A stretch of DNA of 14,789 bases, taken from positions 1 to 14,789 of the forward strand of contig JAIFWQ010000004.1 of the NCBI GenBank assembly GCA_019661795.1, read 5' to 3'. This document shows, in pieces, positions 6,290 through 12,121 of this stretch. Positions within the stretch are counted from its first letter, which is position 1. Each line of letters starts with the position of its first letter. This DNA comes from Candidatus Parcubacteria bacterium (GTDB taxonomy: Bacteria > Patescibacteriota > Minisyncoccia > Phycocordibacterales > UBA6065). The notes under the pieces are model-generated. The model saw only the letters and a list, made by a program, of their open reading frames with translations, was not told where the DNA came from and ran no database searches. The position numbers and the translations under genes were made by a program.

Positions 6290-6293
6290 CTCC
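6290..6293 (-). promoter_or_regulatory. Ribosome binding site GGAG supporting the TTG start of adk
   Basis: GGAG on the minus strand is 9 nt before TTG 6280. As a TGA codon directly precedes the TTG, this site decides the start. The rest of the 103-nt gap to tlyA shows no terminator; TTGACT (6387-6382) with GAATAT 17 nt later (6364-6359) is a weak possible promoter. Confidence 0.55.
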
Positions 6294-6383
6294 GTTTTGA
6301 GGTGTTGTTTCAAGCAAAGCTCCTCTTCCGTCAAATAGAAAGAGCGAGACCGGCGAAAATATTCGCACGGAATCGCCGCAAAG

Positions 6384-7112
6384 TCAATCGAGAAGGAGCA
6401 GGAATTCCTTGTTGCCTTTTTCGCCTTCGAGAGGGGAAACGGTCTCGCCTGCGACATGGAAGCCTGCCTTTTCGGCGGATCGCTTTATCTTCTCCAGAGC
6501 GCCTTTCTGTTCCGCCTCGTCCGTGATCACGCCTTTGTTCCTGTCGGCGATCTCTTTGCCCACTTCGAACTGCGGTTTGACGAGAACGATGGCCTGACCG
6601 CCTTTTCGGACGAGTTCGCGCATCTTCGGCAGTATGAGATCGAGGGATATGAACGATACGTCGGCGACGGCGATGTCGGCCAGCGGCAGGGAAAGCGCGG
6701 CGAAAGAGAAATTCCTTATGTCGGTCTTTTCATGAGATTCGACGCGCGGGTCGGATCTCAATGCGGCATCGAGCTGATCGGTCCCCACGTCGATGGCGAA
6801 CACCTTTTTCGCGCCGCGTCGGATCAGGCAGTCGGTGAATCCGCCCGTAGAGGCCCCTATATCTATAGCGACGAGGCCTTCGACGCTGATCTTCCACGCG
6901 TCGAGAGCGTGGGCGAGCTTTTCTCCCGCCCGGCTGACGAATACGGCGTCTCCTTCGATCGAGATCGCGTCCGAAGGCGCGACTTCCTGGCTGGCTTTGG
7001 CCGCGGCCCGGCCATTCACGCGCACTTTGCCCCTTTTGATGAGATCGGCCGCGGCCGATCTCGACCGCACGATGCCGCGCGTATGCATTTCTACGTCGAG
7101 CCTGTTATTCAT
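6384..7112 (-). CDS. tlyA: TlyA-family rRNA 2'-O-methyltransferase (S4 + FtsJ-like)
   Basis: A 242-residue TlyA-type protein that would add 2'-O-methyl groups to ribosomal RNA with S-adenosylmethionine. An N-terminal S4 RNA-binding domain (about 3-60, RLDVEMHTRGIVRSRSAA) is joined to a Rossmann methyltransferase by VSRAGEKL. The SAM-binding loop is DIGASTGGF (84-92). The catalytic Lys-Asp-Lys-Glu set appears as K65, D151 (VADVSF), K179 (LVKPQF) and E236 (GNKEFLLLL). Length is slightly under that of other TlyA proteins. The ATG at 7112 has no Shine-Dalgarno but lies 6 nt after TACAAT, implying a leaderless message. It is followed by adk and is divergent from a cupredoxin-like gene. In some bacteria TlyA homologues were called haemolysins; nothing here supports that role. 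Confidence 0.93.
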   Translation of the reverse strand: MNNRLDVEMHTRGIVRSRSAAADLIKRGKVRVNGRAAAKASQEVAPSDAISIEGDAVFVSRAGEKLAHALDAWKISVEGLVAIDIGASTGGFTDCLIRRGAKKVFAIDVGTDQLDAALRSDPRVESHEKTDIRNFSFAALSLPLADIAVADVSFISLDLILPKMRELVRKGGQAIVLVKPQFEVGKEIADRNKGVITDEAEQKGALEKIKRSAEKAGFHVAGETVSPLEGEKGNKEFLLLLD

Positions 7113-7118
7113 GTCCCC

Positions 7119-7128
7119 ATTGTATACT
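7119..7128. promoter_or_regulatory. Overlapping divergent -10 elements for tlyA and the cupredoxin-like gene
   Basis: Ten bases, ATTGTATACT, carry TACAAT on the minus strand (7124-7119), 6 nt before ATG 7112, and TATACT on the plus strand (7123-7128), 6 nt before GTG 7135. Each matches TATAAT at five positions. Both start codons fall at the predicted +1, so both messages would be leaderless and initiation on one strand would block the other. No good -35 was found on either side. Confidence 0.6.
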
Positions 7129-7134
7129 AAAGGC

Positions 7135-7515
7135 GTGAAAACTCTTCTTTATATATCGCTCCTCGCGGCCGCTTCGATCGGAACATATCTTTTGTCCCAC
7201 AGGATCGAATCGGGGATCAGCAGCGCCGCGTCGGTATTCCTTTCGCGGGGTTCGTCTCATCAGATATCCGTCTTTGCTGACAAAGCAGAGCCTGCGGCCG
7301 TGACCGCGCGGATAGGCGACGAGATCGTCTTCATGGTCAAAGACGACAGCCGCCACAACATCGCCGAAGAAAGGACGCAGAGAAGGGAAGCCCGCCTCGA
7401 ATCAGGAGAGATAGGAAAAGACGAGAGCTATTCTCTCGTCTTTCAGAGCTCGGGCGCGTTCTCGTTCTATGACCGCCTCAATCAGGACATCCATGTGGCG
7501 ATAACCATCAGATAG
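7135..7515 (+). CDS. Secreted or anchored cupredoxin-fold protein with lost copper ligands
   Basis: A 126-residue protein with an N-terminal hydrophobic segment (about 4-20, LLYISLLAAASIGTYLL) and an outer beta-domain from about residue 42. The pattern resembles small blue-copper proteins: TARIGDEIVFMVKDDSRHNI (57-76), RLESGEIGKDESYSLVFQSSGAFSFYD (87-113), then IHVAITIR at the end. H74 matches the first copper-binding histidine, but the usual C-x(n)-H loop after the F/Y-x-F/Y strand is replaced by YDRLNQD and there is no cysteine anywhere. It probably does not bind type-1 copper. GTG at 7135 is preferred because it is 6 nt after TATACT; ATG at 7111 would overlap that promoter and tlyA. Its 3' end is 2 nt from that of the converging gene, with no terminator. 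Confidence 0.6.
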   Translation: MKTLLYISLLAAASIGTYLLSHRIESGISSAASVFLSRGSSHQISVFADKAEPAAVTARIGDEIVFMVKDDSRHNIAEERTQRREARLESGEIGKDESYSLVFQSSGAFSFYDRLNQDIHVAITIR

Positions 7516-7517
7516 GA

Positions 7518-8240
7518 TCACCGCGCCGCCGGCTGCTCTTTCTTGATCTCTGTCTCGAACGGACGTATCTCGATCGCTTGGAATTTAAAGTCGCCGGTCT
7601 TCTTGCCGATGATCTTTACGTGGTCTCCGGACTGGAATTTGAATCCGGAAGGCACTATGGCGACTTTGTTCCCGGTCACCGTCCATAGGTCGAAATTCTC
7701 ATCGCGCAGGGTGAAATTGTCGTTCGACGTCTTTATTTTGATCGCGCCCGACAGCAATCCGTGCTCGGGATCGAACCATGTATTCGTATTGAAAGGCACG
7801 ACGGTCGTATAGAGAGGGATGTTCTCGGCCGCCGCTTTATCGACGTATTTCGATACGTTGAATGCGTACATAAGCGATCCGAAGGCGACCGCGATGACGG
7901 CCGCGAATATGGCGAAATGCTTCGCGCTCAAGCGGTAGCCTTTGCGCGTCCTGCGGAAGTTGATGTATGTGCCCGCCGCGACCGCGATGACGACGACGAT
8001 CCAGAAGACAGGGATCGAATAGAAGAGCCTCTCGGTCGCGGAAAGGCCGAGCTTCTGGAGGAGGGCCCGGTCGGTGCCCTTTACCATGAATATGACCATG
8101 CTCGAGCCAACGGAAAGGGCGGCGACGAGAGCGCCGAGAAGGACCCACAGGATATAGTCGCGCGCCCTGAAGAAGCCCTTCGGCGTCGGGCGGACTCTCT
8201 GCATCCTTATCCTTTCCAGTACTTGTTTTTGAAATGTCAT
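7518..8240 (-). CDS. Three-helix membrane protein next to the sigma factor; possible regulator
   Basis: 240 residues, not assigned to a family. A basic cytoplasmic N-terminus (1-28, rich in Arg and Gln) leads to three membrane helices (about 29-52, 73-94 and 107-127). The C-terminal half is probably extracytoplasmic, with a small beta-rich region (160-226: SGAIKIKTSNDNFTLRDENFDLWTV... GDHVKIIGKKTGDFKFQAIEIRPF, quoted in parts) that looks like an OB fold. The gene begins 11 nt after the sigma factor stop codon, so the two are very likely one operon. That position is typical for an anti-sigma factor, but there is no zinc-binding HxxxCxxC motif. The ATG at 8240 is used; the open frame continues to 8453 only as an overlap with the sigma gene. 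Function as an anti-sigma or as a target of the sigma factor is inference. Confidence 0.65.
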   Translation of the reverse strand: MTFQKQVLERIRMQRVRPTPKGFFRARDYILWVLLGALVAALSVGSSMVIFMVKGTDRALLQKLGLSATERLFYSIPVFWIVVVIAVAAGTYINFRRTRKGYRLSAKHFAIFAAVIAVAFGSLMYAFNVSKYVDKAAAENIPLYTTVVPFNTNTWFDPEHGLLSGAIKIKTSNDNFTLRDENFDLWTVTGNKVAIVPSGFKFQSGDHVKIIGKKTGDFKFQAIEIRPFETEIKKEQPAAR

Positions 8241-8251
8241 GGTTTTTCGTT

Positions 8252-8872
8252 CTACAATTCCCCGAGGTGCATCCCTTTTTCCTCCGCCAGCCTCCTGAAT
8301 TCCTTTTTGGCCCGGTGGATGAGGGTGGCGACCGTTCCGGGGGGCTTCCTCAAGATGTCGGATATGCTGTTGTAGTCTTTGTCTTCGAGGAACTTGAGGA
8401 CGAGGACCGACCGGTACTTCGGCTCGAGCTCGTCGAGCACCGCGATGATGCATTTCTTTATGTATTCGCGGTCGACTTCGGACACGACGTCGTCGTCCGC
8501 CGCGATCGTCTCGGCGAGAGCGAGCGTGTCGTCGTCATACGCCGGGTCGTCGAGCGACGCGCCGAACCTCTTTTTCCTGCGGAGGTAATCGATCGCCTCG
8601 TTATGGGCTATGCGGTATATCCACGACGAGAATGGGAGGTCCTGGTCGAAGTCGTTGAGGTTCTCGTACGCTTTTATGAATATGTCCTGGAGGAGCATAT
8701 CGAGCTCGTCAGGTCCCGGGCGGGCGATGCGCCTCACGTATCGCCGGAGCGGTTCCTGGTACTTGTCGATGATGCGGCCGAACTCTTCGCTCGAAGCGAG
8801 CGCTCTCTGGACCAGCAATGCGTCCGCCTCTATTGATTTCTGTTCGGCCATGACATACCCATTATAGTTCAT
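8252..8872 (-). CDS. ECF-type RNA polymerase sigma factor
   Basis: A 206-residue sigma-70 family protein with only regions 2 and 4. Region 2 (about 28-104) has EEFGRIIDKYQEPLRRYV, the core-binding DELDMLLQDIFIKAYENL and the promoter-melting FSSWIYRIAHNEAIDYLRRKKR. A very acidic linker (105-135, many Asp) follows. Region 4 (135-195) has LDELEPKYRSVLVLKFLEDKDYNSISDIL and the helix-turn-helix KPPGTVATLIHRAKKEFRRL. AGGAG lies 5 nt before ATG 8872, which supports that start. A TATAAT lies inside the first codons, so a second start at M8 (8851) is possible. It is followed by the membrane protein gene and would direct transcription of a small stress or envelope regulon. Its target promoters are not visible here. 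Confidence 0.92.
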   Translation of the reverse strand: MNYNGYVMAEQKSIEADALLVQRALASSEEFGRIIDKYQEPLRRYVRRIARPGPDELDMLLQDIFIKAYENLNDFDQDLPFSSWIYRIAHNEAIDYLRRKKRFGASLDDPAYDDDTLALAETIAADDDVVSEVDREYIKKCIIAVLDELEPKYRSVLVLKFLEDKDYNSISDILRKPPGTVATLIHRAKKEFRRLAEEKGMHLGEL

Positions 8873-8882
8873 ACGTTCTCCT
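8861..8882 (-). promoter_or_regulatory. Start region of the sigma factor gene: AGGAG site and internal TATAAT
   Basis: AGGAG (8882-8878) is placed 5 nt before ATG 8872. Directly inside the coding start is a perfect TATAAT (8866-8861), 9 nt before a second in-frame ATG at 8851. A long message could be read from 8872 and a short, nearly leaderless one from 8851. The TATAAT could also be chance, as it encodes Tyr-Asn. Confidence 0.45.
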
Positions 8883-8950
8883 GCCGCATCGTCTTTCTTT
8901 AGGCCCTTGTGCCTGCGCCCAGGCGAGCCTGTCTGCGCGGCCGGGCGGCG

Positions 8951-9000
8951 TTGCGAGCGAGTAAAAATCTGCTAATATGACTTTGCTCTTGAAAAAGAGC
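8951..9000 (+). promoter_or_regulatory. Promoter and leader hairpin of tRNA-Asn
   Basis: TTGCGA (8951-8956), 16 nt, then TAATAT (8973-8978) is a fair promoter with a start near 8985. From that point GCTCTT (8985-8990) and AAGAGC (8995-9000) form a perfect 6-bp hairpin with a GAAA tetraloop, ending 3 nt before the tRNA. The hairpin would be the 5' leader that RNase P removes. The rest of the stretch from 8883 to 8950 is GC-rich and shows nothing else I can name. Confidence 0.5.
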
Positions 9001-9003
9001 CAT

Positions 9004-9075
9004 TCCGGGATAGCTCAGCGGTAGAGCAGTCGCCTGTTAAGCGATTGGTCGTAGGTTCGATCCCTACTCCCGGAG
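9004..9075 (+). tRNA. tRNA-Asn (anticodon GTT)
   Basis: A full 72-nt cloverleaf. The acceptor stem is TCCGGGA (9004-9010) with TCCCGGA (9068-9074) and discriminator G9075. The D stem is GCTC/GAGC (9013-9016, 9024-9027). The anticodon stem is GTCGC/GCGAT (9029-9033, 9041-9045, one G-T pair), with loop CTGTTAA and anticodon GTT at 9036-9038. The T stem is GTAGG/CCTAC with loop TTCGATC. The 3' CCA is not encoded (GC AAAA follows), so it must be added by a CCA-adding enzyme. Confidence 0.97.
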
Positions 9076-9089
9076 CAAAATTGGACGAA

Positions 9090-9107
9090 GAGGCGCAAAA
9101 GCGCCTT
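9090..9107. terminator. Weak hairpin between tRNA-Asn and the phosphatase gene
   Basis: AGGCGC (9091-9096), loop AAAA, GCGCCT (9101-9106), with one outer G-T pair. It is the only hairpin that could end the tRNA transcript or the converging phosphatase message, but neither strand has a real T-run. It runs up to the stop codon of the phosphatase gene (9110-9108). Confidence 0.35.
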
Positions 9108-9740
9108 CTAGCCCAGATGGGCGTGATCGTTCCAGACCCATACTCGCCAGGGAGATTTTTCCTTTTCATCATAGCTAAGCAAGGTGATGCCGGTATTTTC
9201 CATCGGGAAGGCACGTATGAATTGATCGCATTCTTCTCCTGTGAGCTTGTCTCCGAATACGGCGCAAGCTATGGTCACCCTCATAAAGATGCCATGCGTG
9301 ACGACGAGGATATTCTCTTCCGGTCGCTCTGCCAGATGTCGGAGCGCAGCAAGGGCGCGTTCTTTCAAGTCATCGAAATTCTCCTCATCGGAGAAGCGCC
9401 ATCCTTGCTCGTGAAAACGGCTTCTGATCTCTTTTTCCGCCTTAAGGGCGATCGGATCGTCTTTATGTTTGCCGATGACTTCCGACGGCCTACGCCTCTC
9501 TATGAATAGGTCGGAATATTCGACGGGTTTTGAGGTTCTCTTGATGATCATCTCTGCCGTTTCTTTCGCCCTCGTCATCGTGCTCGATATGATCGCGTCG
9601 ATCGACAGCTTGGCGCATCTCTCCGCTACAAAAACGGCTTGAGACCTGCCTTTTTCCGTAAGGGAAGTCACGGCAGTTTGCCGTATCGGACCGGCATTGC
9701 CTTCGCTTTCTCCGTGCCGAATGAAATAGATTTTCTTCAT
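9108..9740 (-). CDS. Histidine phosphatase (phosphoglycerate mutase-like)
   Basis: A 210-residue member of histidine phosphatase branch 1. The phospho-accepting RHGES motif is R8-H9-G10-E11. R57 in SSTMTRAKETA and H149 in VVTHGIF complete the basic pocket, and E81 in FIERRRPSE is a likely proton donor. Such enzymes remove phosphate from small metabolites, sugars, nucleotides or proteins, so substrate cannot be read from the sequence. True cofactor-dependent mutases are longer and carry a longer insert, so a phosphatase is more likely. The ATG at 9740 has no Shine-Dalgarno; a perfect TATAAT lies 12 nt upstream, giving a leader of only a few bases. It faces the tRNA gene tail to tail. Confidence 0.87.
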   Translation of the reverse strand: MKKIYFIRHGESEGNAGPIRQTAVTSLTEKGRSQAVFVAERCAKLSIDAIISSTMTRAKETAEMIIKRTSKPVEYSDLFIERRRPSEVIGKHKDDPIALKAEKEIRSRFHEQGWRFSDEENFDDLKERALAALRHLAERPEENILVVTHGIFMRVTIACAVFGDKLTGEECDQFIRAFPMENTGITLLSYDEKEKSPWRVWVWNDHAHLG

Positions 9741-9752
9741 ATTGCTTGAGCC

Positions 9753-9758
9753 ATTATA
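9753..9758 (-). promoter_or_regulatory. -10 element TATAAT of the phosphatase gene
   Basis: A perfect TATAAT lies 12 nt before ATG 9740, so the leader would be about 6 nt. A poor -35 (TTGTTC, 9783-9778) is 19 nt further up and overlaps the terminator of the next gene. Confidence 0.5.
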
Positions 9759-9778
9759 TATGAAGACGCCAGAAAACG

Positions 9779-9806
9779 AACAAAGGACGCCCTCGCGTCC
9801 TTTGTT
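9779..9806 (-). terminator. Intrinsic terminator of the peptidoglycan-binding protein gene
   Basis: A perfect 12-bp stem, AACAAAGGACGC (9779-9790) with GCGTCCTTTGTT (9795-9806), and a CCTC loop. The minus strand continues CGTTTTC after the stem, with TTTGTT in its 3' arm. It lies 28 nt past the stop codon at 9837-9835. Confidence 0.82.
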
Positions 9807-9834
9807 AAACCTGATCTATAGAATTTCCCTTATC

Positions 9835-10926
9835 TTATCGGCAGACATAGACCGTCGCGCCTGTCACCGTCTGTTCGTAGCCGCAGGTCCTGCTCGCCGA
9901 AGTGTTAGCGGACGATGAAGTCGTAGTAGCCGTCGCAGTGTTGTTGGCGTTATTGGCAGGATATACAGGATACGGATTCCAGAGCGACCTCGATACGCCG
10001 TAGGTGTTCGCATAGCCGTTGACGTTGTCGGCGACATTGCCCGAGCCGTTCGTCACATCGAAGCTGTTTCCGCCGCCTACGTTCGCAGTGGTCGTCGGAT
10101 ACCAGACTCCGTTGTACCAATATCCGGGTCCCGAACCGCCTATGCCGTTATTGTTCGATGCGACGCTCGTGCTGACGTTCGGCAGAGGCGTCCATGTGCC
10201 GTTGATCCAATAGCCGACGACGTCAGGAGTGCCTGCCGCCGGTATGGAGTTATACCAGTTTCCGTTAGACCAGTAGCCGGTAGAGCGCAGGGGAGCGAGC
10301 GCCGACGAGCTTACCGAATTGCCGTTCGACGATATGGCGTTCGAAGCGACGGTATTGCTATTTCCGTTATTCGCGTTCGACGAGCCGCCCGCGGACGCTA
10401 CGCTCGAATACATGTTCGAAGCGAAGCTCGCCAGAGTCGATTTCGTCAAAGGGCCGAAATATCCCGTAGAAGGCAGATTGACCGATCTCTGGTATGCCGC
10501 GAGAGAATTTTTGGTTATCGGTCCGAAGTATCCCGTCGGAAGGCCGATGGTGAAATATCCCATCTCGCCAAGGATGCTTTGAAGGTCGTAGACCTCCGGG
10601 CCTCGCGATCCGACTCCCATATCCGGCAGGCTCGCGAAATTAGGAAGGCCGCCATTCGCCGTGCCTGATGTATAGAGCTGTGAATATCCTCCCGACGTCG
10701 CTACCGATCCGGAAGAGCCGGCCGCGCTTCCCGACTGACCGGTTCCTGTCGTGGAAGCCCCGGACGAATTTGTGGTCGAACCGTTGGTCGAGCCGTATTG
10801 GACCGCGCTCGAACTCACCTGGGCGTTCGCCGTGCCCGCGACCGCTGCCGCCATGACGGCGGCGAATACCGCGGCCGACGCGAAGAACGCCGAAAGGGCG
10901 CGTATGTTGTTTTTTAATGGACTCAT
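9835..10926 (-). CDS. Secreted peptidoglycan-binding-domain protein with GYWxNGxWY repeats
   Basis: 363 residues from ATG 10926. A signal peptide (1-35, K/R then an Ala-rich core, cut after GTANA) leads to a Ser/Gly/Thr-rich spacer. A peptidoglycan-binding fold follows (about 105-168: GSRGPEVYDLQSILGEMGYF, and two TGYFGPxTKxxL blocks at 131 and 154). After a Ser/Asn spacer come three tryptophan motifs: GYWSNGNWY (217), GYWINGTWT (238) and GYWYNGVWY (268). The C-terminus has a lone cysteine pair, C348 and C362, 14 apart, likely a disulfide loop. It probably sits in the cell wall and presents the Trp repeats outside. An in-frame GTG at 10956 is possible, but the ATG gives a normal signal peptide. 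The serine hydrolase gene ends 67 nt upstream on the same strand. Confidence 0.82.
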   Translation of the reverse strand: MSPLKNNIRALSAFFASAAVFAAVMAAAVAGTANAQVSSSAVQYGSTNGSTTNSSGASTTGTGQSGSAAGSSGSVATSGGYSQLYTSGTANGGLPNFASLPDMGVGSRGPEVYDLQSILGEMGYFTIGLPTGYFGPITKNSLAAYQRSVNLPSTGYFGPLTKSTLASFASNMYSSVASAGGSSNANNGNSNTVASNAISSNGNSVSSSALAPLRSTGYWSNGNWYNSIPAAGTPDVVGYWINGTWTPLPNVSTSVASNNNGIGGSGPGYWYNGVWYPTTTANVGGGNSFDVTNGSGNVADNVNGYANTYGVSRSLWNPYPVYPANNANNTATATTTSSSANTSASRTCGYEQTVTGATVYVCR

Positions 10927-10931
10927 AAAGT

Positions 10932-10965
10932 GATTAGTATTATTGCTAATCCTCACGGAGTGAGG
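10932..10965 (-). promoter_or_regulatory. Two adjacent inverted repeats upstream of the peptidoglycan-binding protein gene
   Basis: GATTAG (10932-10937) with CTAATC (10946-10951), and CCTCAC (10951-10956) with GTGAGG (10960-10965), stand back to back and share one base, ending 5 nt before ATG 10926. They could be operator half-sites or two stem-loops in the leader. ACTAAT (10938-10933) inside the first repeat lies 6 nt before the ATG and is a possible -10. Confidence 0.45.
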
Positions 10966-10993
10966 CTCATAATGAATACGAATCGCTATCGTC

Positions 10994-12004
10994 CTAAAGT
11001 TTCAGGCTGACGTTTTTGTAGACGAGGTCGGATATGCCCGATATGACGGATTCCAGAGCGTCGAAGTTTTTGCCTCGCGTCATCACGCAGAGAAAGTACG
11101 GATTTTCAGGCTTATATATGATGCCGCAGTCATGGAGCTGCCGTTCGAGGAGTCTCCCATCGGTAGTGTTATATAAGGTGCGTTCGCCGAACTTGTGGGC
11201 GACAACTATCGAGGCAGGAATGGCGCCCTTGATGCCTTTGTCGAAATCGGTGCCGGAAAGGATCGAAAGCGCCCTCTCCGAAAGATCTTTCGAAAGATAC
11301 GTGCCGTTATAGAGCACCCTGAAGAGCCGTGAATAGAGGCGCGCAGACATAAAATCGATATCGGTCGGGCTCTTCGGCGTAGGCAGTTCGAGATCATGAT
11401 AGACCTTGGCGACGCCGTCTTTTTCATTATCGATGAGCGTGAGCACGGAAACATTGTCCGATTCATCGATCATATTTTTGATAAGCTCTTCGTTCGAATG
11501 CCAGCCGGTGGCGAGAGGGTGCTTCGGCTTGAAATATTGGCCCGGATCGATCTTTTCTTCATAGAACGCTTTTTTCGAGAGCAAAGAAGGATCGCTCTCC
11601 GAGAGTTTGAGATAGGCGATGAGCACGGCGACCTTCAGCATGCTCGAAGGCGCGTATTTGTCTTCTTCATTGATGCCGGTCCACGTCTCGTTTTTGAGAT
11701 TTCGGAAATAGACGGATACGTCGGTCGCTTTTCCTGCCGCTTTCGTATTCTGTATATAGTCGGTCAAAGTCTTTTCGAGGGGCGCATATTGGGGAAAGTT
11801 CTCCTTGTCGCCGATGGTGAAGACGAGTATCGGGTTTATGAATTTATATCCGCCGGAATTCTCGCGTACGACGAACGGCTTGATGGCATCTTTGCCCGCG
11901 CTGATCGCGTATTCGGCCCCTGCTCCCAGAAGAAAAGCTGCGGCAAGGATGGCCGCAGCCCAGAGCTTCTTTTTCGCGCCGCCCGCTCTCCAGAGATCTG
12001 ACAT
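10994..12004 (-). CDS. Membrane-anchored serine hydrolase, class A beta-lactamase/PBP-like fold
   Basis: 336 residues from ATG 12004. A basic N-terminus and one hydrophobic helix (about 14-34, LWAAAILAAAFLLGAGAEY) anchor an outer domain. The acyl-enzyme motifs are present: S121-x-x-K124 in APSSMLKVAVL, S182-D183-N184 in DESDNVSVL, and K271-F272-G273 in AHKFGE in place of K-T/S-G. The glutamate of the class A omega loop (E-x-x-L-N) is not seen between SDN and KFG. It is therefore more likely a peptidoglycan carboxypeptidase, amidase or esterase than a drug-hydrolysing lactamase. Longer frames begin at ATG 12013 and TTG 12040, but TATCAT ends 7 nt before 12004. The peptidoglycan-binding protein gene is downstream on the same strand, which supports a cell-wall role. 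Confidence 0.82.
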   Translation of the reverse strand: MSDLWRAGGAKKKLWAAAILAAAFLLGAGAEYAISAGKDAIKPFVVRENSGGYKFINPILVFTIGDKENFPQYAPLEKTLTDYIQNTKAAGKATDVSVYFRNLKNETWTGINEEDKYAPSSMLKVAVLIAYLKLSESDPSLLSKKAFYEEKIDPGQYFKPKHPLATGWHSNEELIKNMIDESDNVSVLTLIDNEKDGVAKVYHDLELPTPKSPTDIDFMSARLYSRLFRVLYNGTYLSKDLSERALSILSGTDFDKGIKGAIPASIVVAHKFGERTLYNTTDGRLLERQLHDCGIIYKPENPYFLCVMTRGKNFDALESVISGISDLVYKNVSLKL

Positions 12005-12011
12005 GAATCCC

Positions 12012-12040
12012 ATGATAGGTTCTTTTTTCTGCGGGCGCAA
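12012..12040 (-). promoter_or_regulatory. Promoter of the serine hydrolase gene, leaderless
   Basis: TTGCGC (12040-12035), exactly 17 nt, then TATCAT (12017-12012), and 7 nt later ATG 12004. The hexamer covers the alternative ATG at 12013, which argues against that start. Confidence 0.55.
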
Positions 12041-12053
12041 CCGGCGGGAATAG

Positions 12054-12075
12054 CCGCCCTTCAGGGCGGTTTTTT
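12054..12075 (+). terminator. Orphan plus-strand intrinsic terminator
   Basis: CCGCCC (12054-12059), loop TTCA, GGGCGG (12064-12069), then six T (12070-12075). It is a textbook terminator reading rightward, yet no plus-strand gene precedes it: upstream is the 5' end of the minus-strand serine hydrolase gene. It could stop antisense transcripts, end a small RNA, or act as an attenuator before the large surface gene at 12146. Confidence 0.8.
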
Positions 12076-12121
12076 GAATAACAAAGGCAGGCCGAGGTCG
12101 TAATAAAGCTGTCGGGTTACA

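Noticed and set aside
6793..7134. N-terminal extension of the cupredoxin-like gene across tlyA
   Set aside because: It overlaps the tlyA coding region antiparallel and has no signal peptide; the hydrophobic N-terminus begins at GTG 7135.
8241..8453. N-terminal extension of the membrane protein 7518-8240 into the sigma factor gene
   Set aside because: The extra 71 residues are Arg/His/Pro-rich, overlap sigma region 4 codons in another frame, and ATG 8240 gives a normal membrane protein start.
8234..8836. A 200-codon plus-strand open frame opposite the sigma gene
   Set aside because: It is a shadow rich in Val, Glu, Arg and Phe; the minus strand has full sigma regions 2 and 4.
8883..8950. GC-rich spacer considered for a riboswitch or a small RNA
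   Set aside because: Only a short 5-bp hairpin (GCCTG/CAGGC) is visible; no known riboswitch core or terminator follows.
9003..9214. Minus-strand open frame over the tRNA gene
   Set aside because: It crosses a full tRNA cloverleaf and the end of the phosphatase gene; part of it is simply translated tRNA.
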